From contig CAJJIV010000008.1 of NCBI GenBank assembly GCA_905187655.1, positions 1 to 20,306 of the forward strand: DNA of 20,306 nt, written 5' to 3'. A program made the position numbers and the translations under genes. A model generated the notes under the pieces. The model saw only the letters and a list, made by a program, of their open reading frames with translations. It had not been told where the DNA came from and made no database searches. Numbering within the stretch: position 1 is the stretch's first letter; each line of letters opens with the position of its first letter. This document shows, in pieces, positions 1 to 8,095 of the stretch. This DNA is from an uncultured Eubacteriales bacterium (GTDB lineage Bacteria; Bacillota; Clostridia; Christensenellales; UBA1242).

Positions 1-155
1 ATTTTTAAAGAGGTTAATAGTTCCCATAGTATAAGAAAAATTATTAAAATTATAATTCTTCCCAAAATTATTTGTGTGTTGTTATGTTTTTGTTTTTTTA
101 GATATTTAATGTGTTCATTTGAAAAGGCGAGGGAGTTTTGGGTATTTTTTTTCAT
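1..155 (-). CDS. ABC transporter permease, N-terminal fragment
   Basis: Reading the minus strand from the ATG at 155-153 gives an open frame of 51 codons that runs off the left window edge. The protein begins MKKNTQNSLAFSNEHIKYLK, then LGRIIILIIFLILWELLTS, a typical amphipathic lead-in plus first membrane helix of a SsuC/TauC-type (BPD_transp_1) importer permease. Its start overlaps the stop of the ATPase gene in an ATGA arrangement, which implies translational coupling in the same operon. The permease channel domain lies outside the window, so the family call rests on the N-terminus and on operon context (binding protein, ATPase, then this gene). The start is firm and the function is likely. 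Confidence 0.75.
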   Translation of the reverse strand, partial: MKKNTQNSLAFSNEHIKYLKKQKHNNTQIILGRIIILIIFLILWELLTSLK

Positions 156-913
156 GTCATCAATTCCTCCCAAATTTCATTAAAGTATTCTTTAAACTTT
201 GAGTCATTTCTTCTTTCAAAAGGAGAAAGTTCAGCAGGAAAGTCTAGTTCAATGATTTTTTTTACGCTAGCAGGTCTTTTTGTTAGAATGATAATTCTAT
301 CAGACATCGCAATAGCTTCACCAATATCGTGTGTAACCATAAGAGCAGTTTTGTGTTCAGCTTTCATAATATTAAAAACAATGTCTTGAATTTTTAGCCT
401 TGTTTGATAATCTAAAGCAGAAAATGGTTCATCTAATAATAGTAGTTTAGGGTTAAGTGCCAAAGTTCTTATAAGTGAAACTCTTTGTCGCATACCACCA
501 GAAAGTTGGGTTGGGTAGTGATGCAGAAATTCTGTTAACCCATATTTTTCAACCAAAGAGTATACAATGCTTTTGTTTTCTTCGGTCAGTCTTTTCTGTA
601 GTTTTAAGCCAAACATAACATTGTCTTCTACGGTAAGCCAATTAAACAAGTTGTCTTTTTGAAACATATAGCCAATATCTTGAGTTACACCACTTACGCT
701 TTTATTGTCTAAAATAACACTGCCTGAACTTGGTGACAACAAACCTGCAATGATAGACAAAATGGTTGTTTTGCCACAACCACTTGGTCCTACGATGCTT
801 ACTAATTCATTCGTTTTAACATAAAAAGATAAATCTTTTAGTGCAAGTGTTTCGCTTTTTTTTGTATGATAACTTAAATTTAGGTCGCAAATTTCAAGTA
901 AATTTTTTTCCAT
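152..913 (-). CDS. ABC transporter ATP-binding protein, nitrate/sulfonate/taurine type
   Basis: This is the energising subunit of an ABC importer, 253 residues, the usual size for SsuB/TauB/NrtD-like ATPases. Visible motifs in order are Walker A GPSGCGKTT (residues 42-50), Q-loop Gln85, signature LSGGM (137-141), Walker B LLLLDE (157-162), D-loop SALD (165-168) and switch His195 in VTHD. I chose the ATG at 913-911 because AGGAGA sits just upstream of it. An in-frame TTG at 928 would place that Shine-Dalgarno inside the gene. The gene follows the binding protein by 39 bases, with a hairpin between them, and its TGA overlaps the ATG of the permease. The transported substrate cannot be read from the ATPase. 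Confidence 0.93.
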   Translation of the reverse strand: MEKNLLEICDLNLSYHTKKSETLALKDLSFYVKTNELVSIVGPSGCGKTTILSIIAGLLSPSSGSVILDNKSVSGVTQDIGYMFQKDNLFNWLTVEDNVMFGLKLQKRLTEENKSIVYSLVEKYGLTEFLHHYPTQLSGGMRQRVSLIRTLALNPKLLLLDEPFSALDYQTRLKIQDIVFNIMKAEHKTALMVTHDIGEAIAMSDRIIILTKRPASVKKIIELDFPAELSPFERRNDSKFKEYFNEIWEELMT

Positions 914-924
914 TATTTCTCCTA

Positions 925-952
925 GCAAAACTTAATTTAATTAAGATTTTGC
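925..952 (-). other. intercistronic hairpin between binding protein and ATPase genes
   Basis: The bases immediately after the binding-protein stop codon form a near-perfect inverted repeat. GCAAAA at 925-930 pairs with TTTTGC at 947-952, and CTTAATT at 931-937 pairs with AATTAAG at 939-945, with one bulged base. On the minus strand it is followed directly by the AGGAGA of the ATPase gene, not by a T-run, so it does not look like an efficient terminator. By analogy with other importer operons it may stabilise the upstream message or attenuate the downstream genes, so that more binding protein than ATPase is made. That role is inference. Confidence 0.6.
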
Positions 953-1933
953 CTAAATACTTAAGGCGTAAGAGTTATCTACAACATCTTCAAAGTTTAC
1001 ACCTGACACATCAATATTAGAATTTTCTATTATTGCTATTAATTTATTAAATGCACTTTGTGTCATAGCTGGAGTACTAGACCATGCATCTATTTCTATA
1101 TATTTTTCAACAGCAGATTTTAATAGTTCAATACTTGTTCCATCAAACGATGGAGAAAGTGCTTCGGCAATTTCAATTGAAGTGTGAGTTAACATATAAT
1201 TATAAGCTTTATTAATTGCTCGCAGGAAGCCTTTAATTAATTCTGGCTTTTTAGATAAAAACGATTTTGAAGCCATAAAACAGGTGAATGGAACTTCTCC
1301 GCTTTCTTCACCAACTGAAGCTACATAGTAACCTCTCCCTTCGCTTACAAAGTTACTTGCTGCAGGTTCAAACATCGTGCAATAATCGCCTTTTCCGCCT
1401 TCAAACGCGGCAGTAATTAAGTCAAATTGCACGCTTGTATCAAGTGTAACATTTTCACCATTAACAAGGCCTTTACTATTAAGAACGTATTCAAGAGTCA
1501 TGGCAGGCATACCGCCACTTCTTCCACCTATAATATAAGAATTTTTAAGGTCAAGCCAATTAAAATTTGTTACAGGAGTTCTGCCAATTAAAAATGAACC
1601 ATCTCTTTTAGTCAATTGTCCAAACACCATTGGATGATTTGTGTTTCCTTCTTTAACCACATAAACCAAAGTTTCTGGACCTAGTAAAGCTACATCTGCA
1701 CTGCCAGAAAGAAGGGCAGACATGCTAATGTTGCTTCCACCACCATTTGTCAACTCGATTTTTATTCCTTCTTCTTCCATATATCCTAAGTTTATAGCAA
1801 TGTATAACGGAGCATAAAAGATAGAGTGTGTAACTTCGTTTAATCGAATTGTTGTTAGTTTAGTTTTTTTGCAAGCAGAAAAACAAAATATTGCCATTAA
1901 ACAAGCAAACAACACGGTTAAAAACTTTTTCAA
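953..1933 (-). CDS. ABC transporter substrate-binding lipoprotein (NMT1/SsuA-like)
   Basis: This 326-residue protein has an N-terminal lipoprotein signal (MKKFLTVLFACLMAIFCFSAC) with lipobox FSAC and candidate lipidated Cys21. It should therefore sit on the outer face of the membrane. The mature part has the SsuA/NMT1 periplasmic-binding fold pattern: YAPLYIAINLGYMEEEGIKIEL near the start, SALLSGSADVALLGPE around residues 90-110, and a late KPELIKGFLRAINKAY helix. Translation must start at TTG (1933-1931). It is preceded at 9 bases by AGGAGG, and no better ATG exists. It is first in an operon with an ATPase and a permease. Substrate candidates for the family are sulfonates, nitrate, taurine and thiamine-pyrimidine-like compounds. 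The sequence does not decide, and no TPP riboswitch is visible upstream. Confidence 0.88.
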   Translation of the reverse strand: MKKFLTVLFACLMAIFCFSACKKTKLTTIRLNEVTHSIFYAPLYIAINLGYMEEEGIKIELTNGGGSNISMSALLSGSADVALLGPETLVYVVKEGNTNHPMVFGQLTKRDGSFLIGRTPVTNFNWLDLKNSYIIGGRSGGMPAMTLEYVLNSKGLVNGENVTLDTSVQFDLITAAFEGGKGDYCTMFEPAASNFVSEGRGYYVASVGEESGEVPFTCFMASKSFLSKKPELIKGFLRAINKAYNYMLTHTSIEIAEALSPSFDGTSIELLKSAVEKYIEIDAWSSTPAMTQSAFNKLIAIIENSNIDVSGVNFEDVVDNSYALSI

Positions 1934-1953
1934 AATAATATACCTCCTAATGC

Positions 1954-1983
1954 ATATTATTCAAAAATATATTTTTATGACAA
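1954..1983 (-). promoter_or_regulatory. probable sigma-A promoter of the ABC importer operon
   Basis: On the minus strand TTGTCA (1983-1978) is followed after 18 bases by TAATAT (1959-1954), about 20 bases upstream of the start codon of the binding-protein gene. The spacing is slightly long and the -10 is imperfect, so the call is moderate. It lies back to back with the promoter for the rightward membrane-protein gene. Confidence 0.4.
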
Positions 1984-1990
1984 TATTTTG

Positions 1991-2020
1991 TTGGTTTAAT
2001 CGTTAAACTAGTGTTATAAT
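1991..2020 (+). promoter_or_regulatory. probable promoter of the six-helix membrane protein gene
   Basis: A perfect TATAAT at 2015-2020 is preceded by TGT, giving an extended -10. The best -35 is a weak TTGGTT at 1991-1996 with an 18-base spacer. The start codon lies 30 bases further downstream. Confidence 0.5.
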
Positions 2021-2049
2021 AAAATTATCAAATAGGGAATAATTTATTT

Positions 2050-2664
2050 ATGAACAAAAGAACAATTTTGCCATTTTTAATTTTAAGCTTAAGAGTAATA
2101 TTTTTAGTTTGTTTAGTTGCATTTTTGTGCTTAGGTGATATAAGGGTTGCTACACTTATGTTTGTACTCGCTATTTGTGTTAATGCTTGTGATTTTGTGT
2201 TCAAAAATAAGTTTCCACAAAAACGTGTTGCATTAAGAATTGTTTCTGCCATAGTGGATAGAGCGATTTATATGGTACCGTTATTGTTCGCAGTAATTGG
2301 CAAGCAATTTACTATTTGGATATACCTAATTATTTTATTCTTTGAAATTATAATTTGTATGTTGCATGGTTTTGCAAGGCCACAAACGAAACTGAAGAAC
2401 AAGTTAAATAAGATTTTCTATGTTTTGTATGGCATATCACTGTGTGTTGCGGTATTTATTTCATTTTATTTGCCAGAATTTATTTTGTATCCAATTTTAG
2501 TAGTTTGTACACTAGGGGCAACTTATATTATTTATGGTGCAACGACATTCAGTGAAGACAGTACAGCGCCAGATTCAGAGGAGTCTGAATCAGACAACAT
2601 TTCTGATCTTGAAAAATCGTTACATGAAAGGTCTGACTCTGATGAGATTATTGAAGAACAATAA
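2050..2664 (+). CDS. six-helix membrane protein, possible degenerate CDP-alcohol phosphatidyltransferase
   Basis: 204 residues with about six hydrophobic helices (roughly 7-28, 32-50, 68-85, 88-106, 121-140, 144-164) and an acidic, Ser/Glu/Asp-rich tail (168-204). Layout and local patterns resemble PgsA-type enzymes: an N-terminal LRVIFLVCLV helix, then NACDFVF at 45-51 where the family has DxxDG, then ALRIVSAIVDRA at 61-72 where it has FGxxxDxxxD, then ARPQTKLKNKLNK (109-121) resembling the late GKxKT region. In that alignment the first Asp is Asn45, the Gly is Phe49, the Ala-Arg pair is lost and the third Asp is Ser66. Only Asp48 and Asp70 remain. If the alignment is right, this is a probable pseudoenzyme. 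The family call is inference from fold-level similarity, and the gene is otherwise an unrecognised membrane protein. A weak GGGA lies about 12 bases before the ATG. Confidence 0.6.
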   Translation: MNKRTILPFLILSLRVIFLVCLVAFLCLGDIRVATLMFVLAICVNACDFVFKNKFPQKRVALRIVSAIVDRAIYMVPLLFAVIGKQFTIWIYLIILFFEIIICMLHGFARPQTKLKNKLNKIFYVLYGISLCVAVFISFYLPEFILYPILVVCTLGATYIIYGATTFSEDSTAPDSEESESDNISDLEKSLHERSDSDEIIEEQ

Positions 2665-2672
2665 CCAAATAC

Positions 2673-2701
2673 TTGAAATTTGAATTAGAATGTGTTATAA
2701 T
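2673..2701 (+). promoter_or_regulatory. sigma-A promoter of the T-box/valS operon
   Basis: TTGAAA (2673-2678), a 17-base spacer, then TATAAT (2696-2701) preceded by TGT (extended -10). It starts 9 bases after the stop codon of the preceding gene, so the valS operon has its own start site, at about 2708. Confidence 0.8.
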
Positions 2702-2723
2702 GCGGATTGAAAAATTGAATATA

Positions 2724-2936
2724 GGCGTTTGAGGAGTAAGGAGAGAATAGTATCTTAAAAGAGAGAAGGCCACGTGGCTGAAATGGCCTTTAGGGGAAAA
2801 CTAATCGAATGAAGGTTGCAAACAAAAAAGCCGTTTTTGTTAAAGTGCAAGCATAATGTGTTTATGTTTGAAAAAAGGTGGTACCGCGGAAATGTATTTC
2901 GTCCTTTTGTTAAGGATAAGAAATACATTTTTTATT
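2724..2936 (+). promoter_or_regulatory. T-box leader, valine specifier GUU
   Basis: This is a tRNA-sensing transcription attenuator. Stem I closes through GTTTG (2727-2731) with CAAAC (2819-2823). It has an AGTA specifier-loop motif (2735-2738), an AGAGAG bulge region (2760-2765) and an apical GGCCAC...GTGGCTGAAATGGCC. On the 3' side GAAG-GTT gives specifier GUU (Val) at 2815-2817, spaced as in known T-boxes (GAA-N-codon). The T-box bulge sequence GGTGGTACCGCGG spans 2877-2889. Its UGGU can pair with the ACCA end of uncharged tRNA-Val. The antiterminator pairs AAAAGG (2873-2878) with CCTTTT (2903-2908). The competing terminator pairs 2891-2900 with 2920-2929. The next large gene is valS, which agrees with the valine specifier. 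Uncharged tRNA-Val should switch the operon on. Confidence 0.93.
2891..2936 (+). terminator. T-box regulated intrinsic terminator
   Basis: AATGTATTTC (2891-2900) pairs perfectly with GAAATACATT (2920-2929). The stem is extended by TCCTT/AAGGA inside and followed by a T-rich run (TTTTTTATTTT). Its 5' arm overlaps the distal strand of the antiterminator, so the two structures exclude each other. Confidence 0.85.
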
Positions 2937-2948
2937 TTAGGGAGAAGA

Positions 2949-3152
2949 ATGTTAAAATCGATTATTCAATTAATTATAGTGGGATTAATGTTAATAGATG
3001 TTGTCTGTATTTTACTTGCTAAAATTTTTATTCCGCAAAAGAATGTAAAAAACAAGTATGATAGAGAAGAAGTATTAAAAAAATATAATTTAATTGTTTA
3101 TGCAATTTTTGCACTACTTGCCACAATTTTAATTTTAATTAATTTATTTTAG
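2949..3152 (+). CDS. small two-helix membrane protein in the valS operon
   Basis: 67 residues, starting MLKSIIQLIIVGLMLIDVVC, with helices at about 4-27 and 49-67. They are joined by a basic loop, PQKNVKNKYDREEVLKKYN. The ATG at 2949 is chosen because AGGGAGAAGA immediately precedes it. Longer in-frame readings would start inside the T-box and are not real. It lies about 13 bases after the T-box terminator stem and T-run, and 9 bases before valS, so it is the first gene governed by the valine T-box. I do not recognise the family. Possible roles include a membrane regulator or a small subunit of an envelope complex. Confidence 0.75.
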   Translation: MLKSIIQLIIVGLMLIDVVCILLAKIFIPQKNVKNKYDREEVLKKYNLIVYAIFALLATILILINLF

Positions 3153-3161
3153 GAGAACAAA

Positions 3162-5753
3162 ATGATAAACGAAAAGACATATGAACCTAATAAATTTGAA
3201 ATGGAGATATATAAAAAATGGGAGGAAGCTGGCTGTTTTAAAGCTGATGAAAATTCTAAAAAACCACCATTTTGTATTATTATGCCTCCGCCAAATGTAA
3301 CAAGCATTGCTCATATAGGCCACGGCCTTGATATGACTATTCAGGATATATTAACAAGGTACAAAAGAATGCAGGGCTACGAAACACTTTGGCAACCAGG
3401 GGCTGATCATGCAGCAATAGCAACAGAGGTTAAACTTGTTGAAAAACTGGCAAAAGAAGGAAAAACAAAAGAAAGCATTGGTAGAGAAGCATTTGATAAG
3501 GAAGCCTGGGATTGGTACAATTATTATGGCGATGCAATAATGAAACAATTTAGAAGAATTGGCTTTTCGGCCGATTGGACTAGATATCGCTTCACAATGG
3601 ATCCTAAAAGTGTTGATGCTGTTTTAGAGGCTTTTGTTAGGCTTTATAATAAAGGACTAATTTACCGTGGAACACGACTTGGAAATTGGTGTACAACCTG
3701 CAGATCTGCTATTTCTGATGATGAAGTTGAATATTTTGACGAAAAAAGTAATATGTGGCACATAAGGTATCCATTTGCAGATGGAAGTGGGTATATTGTT
3801 GTTGCAACTACAAGACCAGAAACTCTGTTTGGTGACCAAGCAGTTGCTGTAAACCCAACCGATACTAGATATACTAAGATAGTTGGTAAAATGCTAAGTT
3901 TACCATTAACAAATAAACAAATTCCAATTATTGCAGATGAGTATGTTGAAAAAGATTTTGGAACTGGTATGGTTAAAATTACACCAGCCCATGATCCAAA
4001 TGACTACGAAGTTGGGAAAAGACATAATCTTGAAATTGTATCAGTAATCACTAAAGATGGCAAACTAAACGAAAATGCAGGCAAATATGTTGGCCTTGAT
4101 GCAAGGTGTGCCAGAGAGAAAATTGTTGAGGAACTAAAAAGTCTTAATTTAATTGAAAAGATTGAACCATATACGCACAGTGTAGGTCATTGTGAGCGAT
4201 GTCATAATGCAATTGAACCACTGGTAACAAATCAGTGGTATGTAGCAATGAAGGAATTAAGTAAACCTGCTATTGATTGCGTAAAAGATGGTAAATTAAA
4301 AATTTACCCTAAACGCTTTGAAAAGAACTATTTTCATTGGTTAGAGAACATACAAGACTGGTGCATTTCTCGCCAACTTTGGACAGGGCACCGTATTCCA
4401 ATTTATTATTGTGATGATTGCGGAGAAACCTTTGCATCTAAAATAAAAACCAATTGTCCAAAGTGTGGTTCGCATAACATTCATCAAGATGAAGATGTTT
4501 TAGATACTTGGTTCAGTTCTGCACTTTGGCCATTTTCAACACTTGGTTGGCCAGATAAAACAAAAGCTCTAGAAAAGTTTTATCCAACAAGTGTGTTGGT
4601 AACAGGTTACGATATATTAACACATTGGGTAACAAAAATGGTTTATATGGGTATAGAATGTGCCGGACAAATACCATTTAAAGATACTTTAATTCATGGA
4701 TTAGTAAGAGATGAACTGGGTAGGAAGATGAGTAAGTCATTAGGAAACGGAATTGACCCAATTAAAGTTGCTAATGATTATGGAGCTGACGCGTTAAGAA
4801 TTGGACTAATAAAGGATCTTTCACTTGGTATGGACACAAAAGTGGGAGAATCTAAGTTTGCCGTAAGTAAACAGTTTTTAAACAAAGTTTGGAATGCTTC
4901 AAAATTTGTTGCTATGGCAGTAAATGGTGAAAATTTGTTGCCTATTGAAAATTGTGAACTGAGTCTTGCCGATAAATGGATTTTAACAAAGCTAAACGAA
5001 ACAACAAAAACAATGTGCAAAAATTTAGACAAATATGATGTTGGCCTTGCGTTAAATAATATATATACTTTTTTTATTAATGATTTTTGCGATTGGTACA
5101 TTGAATTGTGTAAGCCAATGCTAAAAACTGGTAATGAGGTAAAACAAAATGTTGCAAGTGTTCTATATTACACATTTTTGCAAACATTAAAACTTATGCA
5201 TCCATTTATACCATTTTGTACCGAATACATATATCAGTCGTTTAAAGAAACTGGTTTTATTATGCAGGCAAGTTATCCTGAATACAATAAAAAATTTGTG
5301 TTTAAAAAAGAAAAGGATAGGTTAGAACAAGTTATTGAACTTGTAAGAAATATTAGACAAGCAAGACTTGAGGAAAATATAGAGGCAAACAAAGGTATAA
5401 TTTTGGAAATTAAAAAAGGAACTTATGTTCAAGATTTTATTGGATTAATTGGTAAATTGGCTGGCATTGAAAAGGTGGAAGAGTGTGATTTGCCAACTGG
5501 CAAAATGATTGTATCAAGTTTGGGTGAGTTTTATGTGAAAGCCGAAGTTGATAATGAAAAGCGCTTGCAACAAATTGAGGAAGAATTAAAAAAGGTAGAA
5601 TTTGAAATTAAGCGAAGCGAAGGAATGTTGGCTAACGATAAATTTGTTGCAAAAGCACCTAAAGATTTGGTAAAATTAGAAAGAGAGAAACTAGAAAGGA
5701 ACAAACTATTAAAAGAAAAATTACTTAACAAAAAACAAGAAGTAGCAAAGTAG
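3162..5753 (+). CDS. valS: valyl-tRNA synthetase
   Basis: This class I synthetase charges tRNA-Val in the cytoplasm. Its 863 residues match the usual bacterial ValRS length. Visible features are the HIGH motif at 51-54 within PPPNVTSIAHIGHG, the editing-domain pattern TTRPETLFGDQAVAVNP, and a KMSKS loop at 522-526. Zinc-type cysteine pairs sit at 344/347 and at 417/420 and 432/435. A long charged C-terminal coiled coil, as in ValRS, starts around 785. The usual NVTG-x-LH of the family reads NVTSIAH here, a mild divergence. It starts at ATG after AGGAGAA, downstream of a valine T-box and a small membrane protein gene, and ends 4 bases before an LTA-synthase-like gene. Expression should rise when valyl-tRNA is scarce. 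Confidence 0.98.
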   Translation: MINEKTYEPNKFEMEIYKKWEEAGCFKADENSKKPPFCIIMPPPNVTSIAHIGHGLDMTIQDILTRYKRMQGYETLWQPGADHAAIATEVKLVEKLAKEGKTKESIGREAFDKEAWDWYNYYGDAIMKQFRRIGFSADWTRYRFTMDPKSVDAVLEAFVRLYNKGLIYRGTRLGNWCTTCRSAISDDEVEYFDEKSNMWHIRYPFADGSGYIVVATTRPETLFGDQAVAVNPTDTRYTKIVGKMLSLPLTNKQIPIIADEYVEKDFGTGMVKITPAHDPNDYEVGKRHNLEIVSVITKDGKLNENAGKYVGLDARCAREKIVEELKSLNLIEKIEPYTHSVGHCERCHNAIEPLVTNQWYVAMKELSKPAIDCVKDGKLKIYPKRFEKNYFHWLENIQDWCISRQLWTGHRIPIYYCDDCGETFASKIKTNCPKCGSHNIHQDEDVLDTWFSSALWPFSTLGWPDKTKALEKFYPTSVLVTGYDILTHWVTKMVYMGIECAGQIPFKDTLIHGLVRDELGRKMSKSLGNGIDPIKVANDYGADALRIGLIKDLSLGMDTKVGESKFAVSKQFLNKVWNASKFVAMAVNGENLLPIENCELSLADKWILTKLNETTKTMCKNLDKYDVGLALNNIYTFFINDFCDWYIELCKPMLKTGNEVKQNVASVLYYTFLQTLKLMHPFIPFCTEYIYQSFKETGFIMQASYPEYNKKFVFKKEKDRLEQVIELVRNIRQARLEENIEANKGIILEIKKGTYVQDFIGLIGKLAGIEKVEECDLPTGKMIVSSLGEFYVKAEVDNEKRLQQIEEELKKVEFEIKRSEGMLANDKFVAKAPKDLVKLEREKLERNKLLKEKLLNKKQEVAK

Positions 5754-5757
5754 GGAA

Positions 5758-8061
5758 ATGAAAAGATTTATTTATAGTAAATTGTTAACAATAGGACTAT
5801 TTGTTATCGGTGCACTGATAACAGAGTCCTTTTTGTTTTTGTATTTAGGATTTGGTTTTTTGCCAAGTTATTGGTTCTTAGACTTATCTTTAATTCTTTT
5901 CTTTGCATTTATAATTTTTTGTTTACCAATAGGACATTTACAAAATATAATAATTGGAATTTTACTTGGCCTTCAGATGATATTAAGTTATATTAATATT
6001 TGTATTTACAAAATGTTAGGTGATGTCTTCACATTTAATTTATTGTCGCTTGTTGGTGAAACTACAAATGTATTAACTCTAGATATGCTTCCTATATGGC
6101 CTATTGTTTTTTATTTGCTTTTATTTGGTGCTGTCATAACGGCAATGTTTTTTATAAAGAAATATAAAGTAGAAAAGTTTGCTTATCGTGATGCGAGAAA
6201 TTTTATTTTAAAGGATATTTCCATAATTGGTTTAACAATTACTTTTGCAATCTATTCTTTAACATCAAGTTTTGCACTTGGTGGCAAAAAAAATGATAAA
6301 TTTTTCTTGTTTTCAGACAAAGTCTTATATAATACATTTAGTTCAAACAAGCAGGCATTAACCAAATTTGGAACGTGGGGTTTCTATTTTGAAGAATTCT
6401 TTAGACAATTTTATAGTGTAGAAAGTGTGGTAAGATTTTCTAAGGCAGAAATAGAAGAATATGTTGATAATCCTGAATATGACCCAAAAACAACTACCTT
6501 ATTTAATTCATGTGAAGGCAATAATACAATAGTTATAATGCTTGAATCTTTTGAGTGGTATGCAATTTCATCGGAATTAACACCAACACTTTATGCACTT
6601 ATGAATGGTTACGATTTTGGAACTCGCGATGCAGAAACAGGACTGTATTCCAATTTTAATTACTATACATTTGGCAAAGACGAAAATGGATTTACTTCTA
6701 TTGAAAGAAATGATTTTGTTAAATCGACTGATGAAAATGGTAATATTACTTATGAAAAATTAACAGATGGAACAGAAGATATCCAAGCACTTAATAAAGA
6801 ACTACTTCATACATATGGTTTAACACTTGCAAATTATTACAGCAAAGCGAAGACAGACTATAGCGAAATGTCAGTTATACTTGGTAATTATCCTTATAAT
6901 GAAAGTTTCACAACTCATGGCATAACAGGGTATAATCTTCACAACATTTACTCTGATGTTAATTATAGTTTTACTTTACCGAATTTATTGAAATCAACAA
7001 ATAATATTGAAGTATCAAATTATTTACATACTTACCTTTCAACTTTTTATGGAAGAAGCACCCTAATTCCCCAGTTTGGTTTTGATAATTATATGTTTTT
7101 AGATGATATGCCAAATGACGTTGGTAAAGGTGATAGATTATCTCATTGTGTTCTAGATAGTAAAGTTATTGATTATTTTTTAAATGTTTCAGATGAATAT
7201 GATTATTTGCCGACAGATAAATCCTTTTTAAGTTTTATGACAACGGTAACAACTCACGGTGAGTATAGTTATAATCCGTTGCTTAAAGAATATTATCCAT
7301 TTGTTGATTCAGTTGGCTTTTTAGGTCAATCAACTGAAGATAATCAAATAATTCTTCCAAGTGACATTGAAGCTGATGTTAGAACTTACCTTACTTCAGC
7401 GTTAGATACCGAATATGCTTTGACAATAATGATAAAATATTTAATGGAGAACAACCTTTTTGATAACACTACTTTGGTTTTATTTGCCGACCACCAGTGT
7501 TATTATGACCAGATGGACGTTGTCTACAAAAAGTACTATTTTGCTAAAGATGGTAAACTTGGTGTTTCTTCTCCGTTAGAATGGCAAGCGGAAGACGAAA
7601 ATTATAGTTATACCGAAGATTATAATATAAATAGTCAAGATAGGTTTAAAGTTCCTGCTTGTATTTATGCGACAAAAATTAATAATGACATAGTGGGAAG
7701 CGATAAAGAAGACCATATAATTACAAAGTTTACTTGTGCATTTGATTTAACTCCAACTATTTTTACCTTGCTTGGTATAGATTATAATCCAAACTATTAT
7801 AACGGATATCCTGTTATTTGTAATGTATACAACGAAGCCAGTGGTGTATATGAAGACTTTGGAGTACCTGCAATAATTTCTTCTACTGGTGGTGTATTTA
7901 ATGATAAGATTTATACAGAAGAGGGTACTACTCTTAAGTATTGCAAAAATGGCGTAAATGAATATGATATTAACGAATTTAGTGAATTGGTTTCGCTTTA
8001 CATAGAGAGATGGTATAAAATTACGGCAATTTATCAGTACGATATGTTTGTTATAAAATAA
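5758..8061 (+). CDS. LTA synthase-like membrane-bound sulfatase-fold protein
   Basis: 767 residues with about five N-terminal helices (within 8-175) followed by an extracellular alkaline-phosphatase/sulfatase-fold domain. This is the LtaS-type layout for enzymes that polymerise or transfer phosphoglycerol groups onto envelope polymers. Family landmarks are NTIVIMLESFE with metal-type Glu263, SKAKTDYSEM with candidate nucleophile Thr366, TTVTTHGEYSY with His500, and LFADHQ with Asp578 and His579. It is longer than typical LtaS (about 600-650) and has a likely insertion between Glu263 and Thr366. The start ATG follows GGGAA, 4 bases after the valS stop, so it is almost certainly co-transcribed with valS. 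The fold is well supported. The exact polymer (lipoteichoic acid or another glycerol-phosphate-modified glycan) is not. Confidence 0.88.
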   Translation: MKRFIYSKLLTIGLFVIGALITESFLFLYLGFGFLPSYWFLDLSLILFFAFIIFCLPIGHLQNIIIGILLGLQMILSYINICIYKMLGDVFTFNLLSLVGETTNVLTLDMLPIWPIVFYLLLFGAVITAMFFIKKYKVEKFAYRDARNFILKDISIIGLTITFAIYSLTSSFALGGKKNDKFFLFSDKVLYNTFSSNKQALTKFGTWGFYFEEFFRQFYSVESVVRFSKAEIEEYVDNPEYDPKTTTLFNSCEGNNTIVIMLESFEWYAISSELTPTLYALMNGYDFGTRDAETGLYSNFNYYTFGKDENGFTSIERNDFVKSTDENGNITYEKLTDGTEDIQALNKELLHTYGLTLANYYSKAKTDYSEMSVILGNYPYNESFTTHGITGYNLHNIYSDVNYSFTLPNLLKSTNNIEVSNYLHTYLSTFYGRSTLIPQFGFDNYMFLDDMPNDVGKGDRLSHCVLDSKVIDYFLNVSDEYDYLPTDKSFLSFMTTVTTHGEYSYNPLLKEYYPFVDSVGFLGQSTEDNQIILPSDIEADVRTYLTSALDTEYALTIMIKYLMENNLFDNTTLVLFADHQCYYDQMDVVYKKYYFAKDGKLGVSSPLEWQAEDENYSYTEDYNINSQDRFKVPACIYATKINNDIVGSDKEDHIITKFTCAFDLTPTIFTLLGIDYNPNYYNGYPVICNVYNEASGVYEDFGVPAIISSTGGVFNDKIYTEEGTTLKYCKNGVNEYDINEFSELVSLYIERWYKITAIYQYDMFVIK

Positions 8062-8092
8062 AATAAGTTAGCAACGCTTTGCTAACTTATTT
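8061..8092. terminator. bidirectional intrinsic terminator
   Basis: A perfect 14-base-pair stem, 8061-8074 against 8079-8092, with a 4-base loop CGCT. It is flanked by A-rich and T-rich runs, so it can act for the rightward LtaS-like gene and for the leftward TSCPD gene. Its first base is the last base of the LtaS-like stop codon. Confidence 0.85.
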
Positions 8093-8095
8093 CTT

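Noticed and set aside
1934..2049. Possible TPP riboswitch upstream of the binding-protein gene, which would mark a thiamine-precursor importer
   Set aside because: The CUGAGA and related conserved thiamine-box segments are absent, and the gap is too short once the promoter is placed.
2816..3022. Open frame of 68 codons across the T-box
   Set aside because: It overlaps the T-box core and terminator and is out of frame with the real small gene at 2949. It has no ribosome site of its own.
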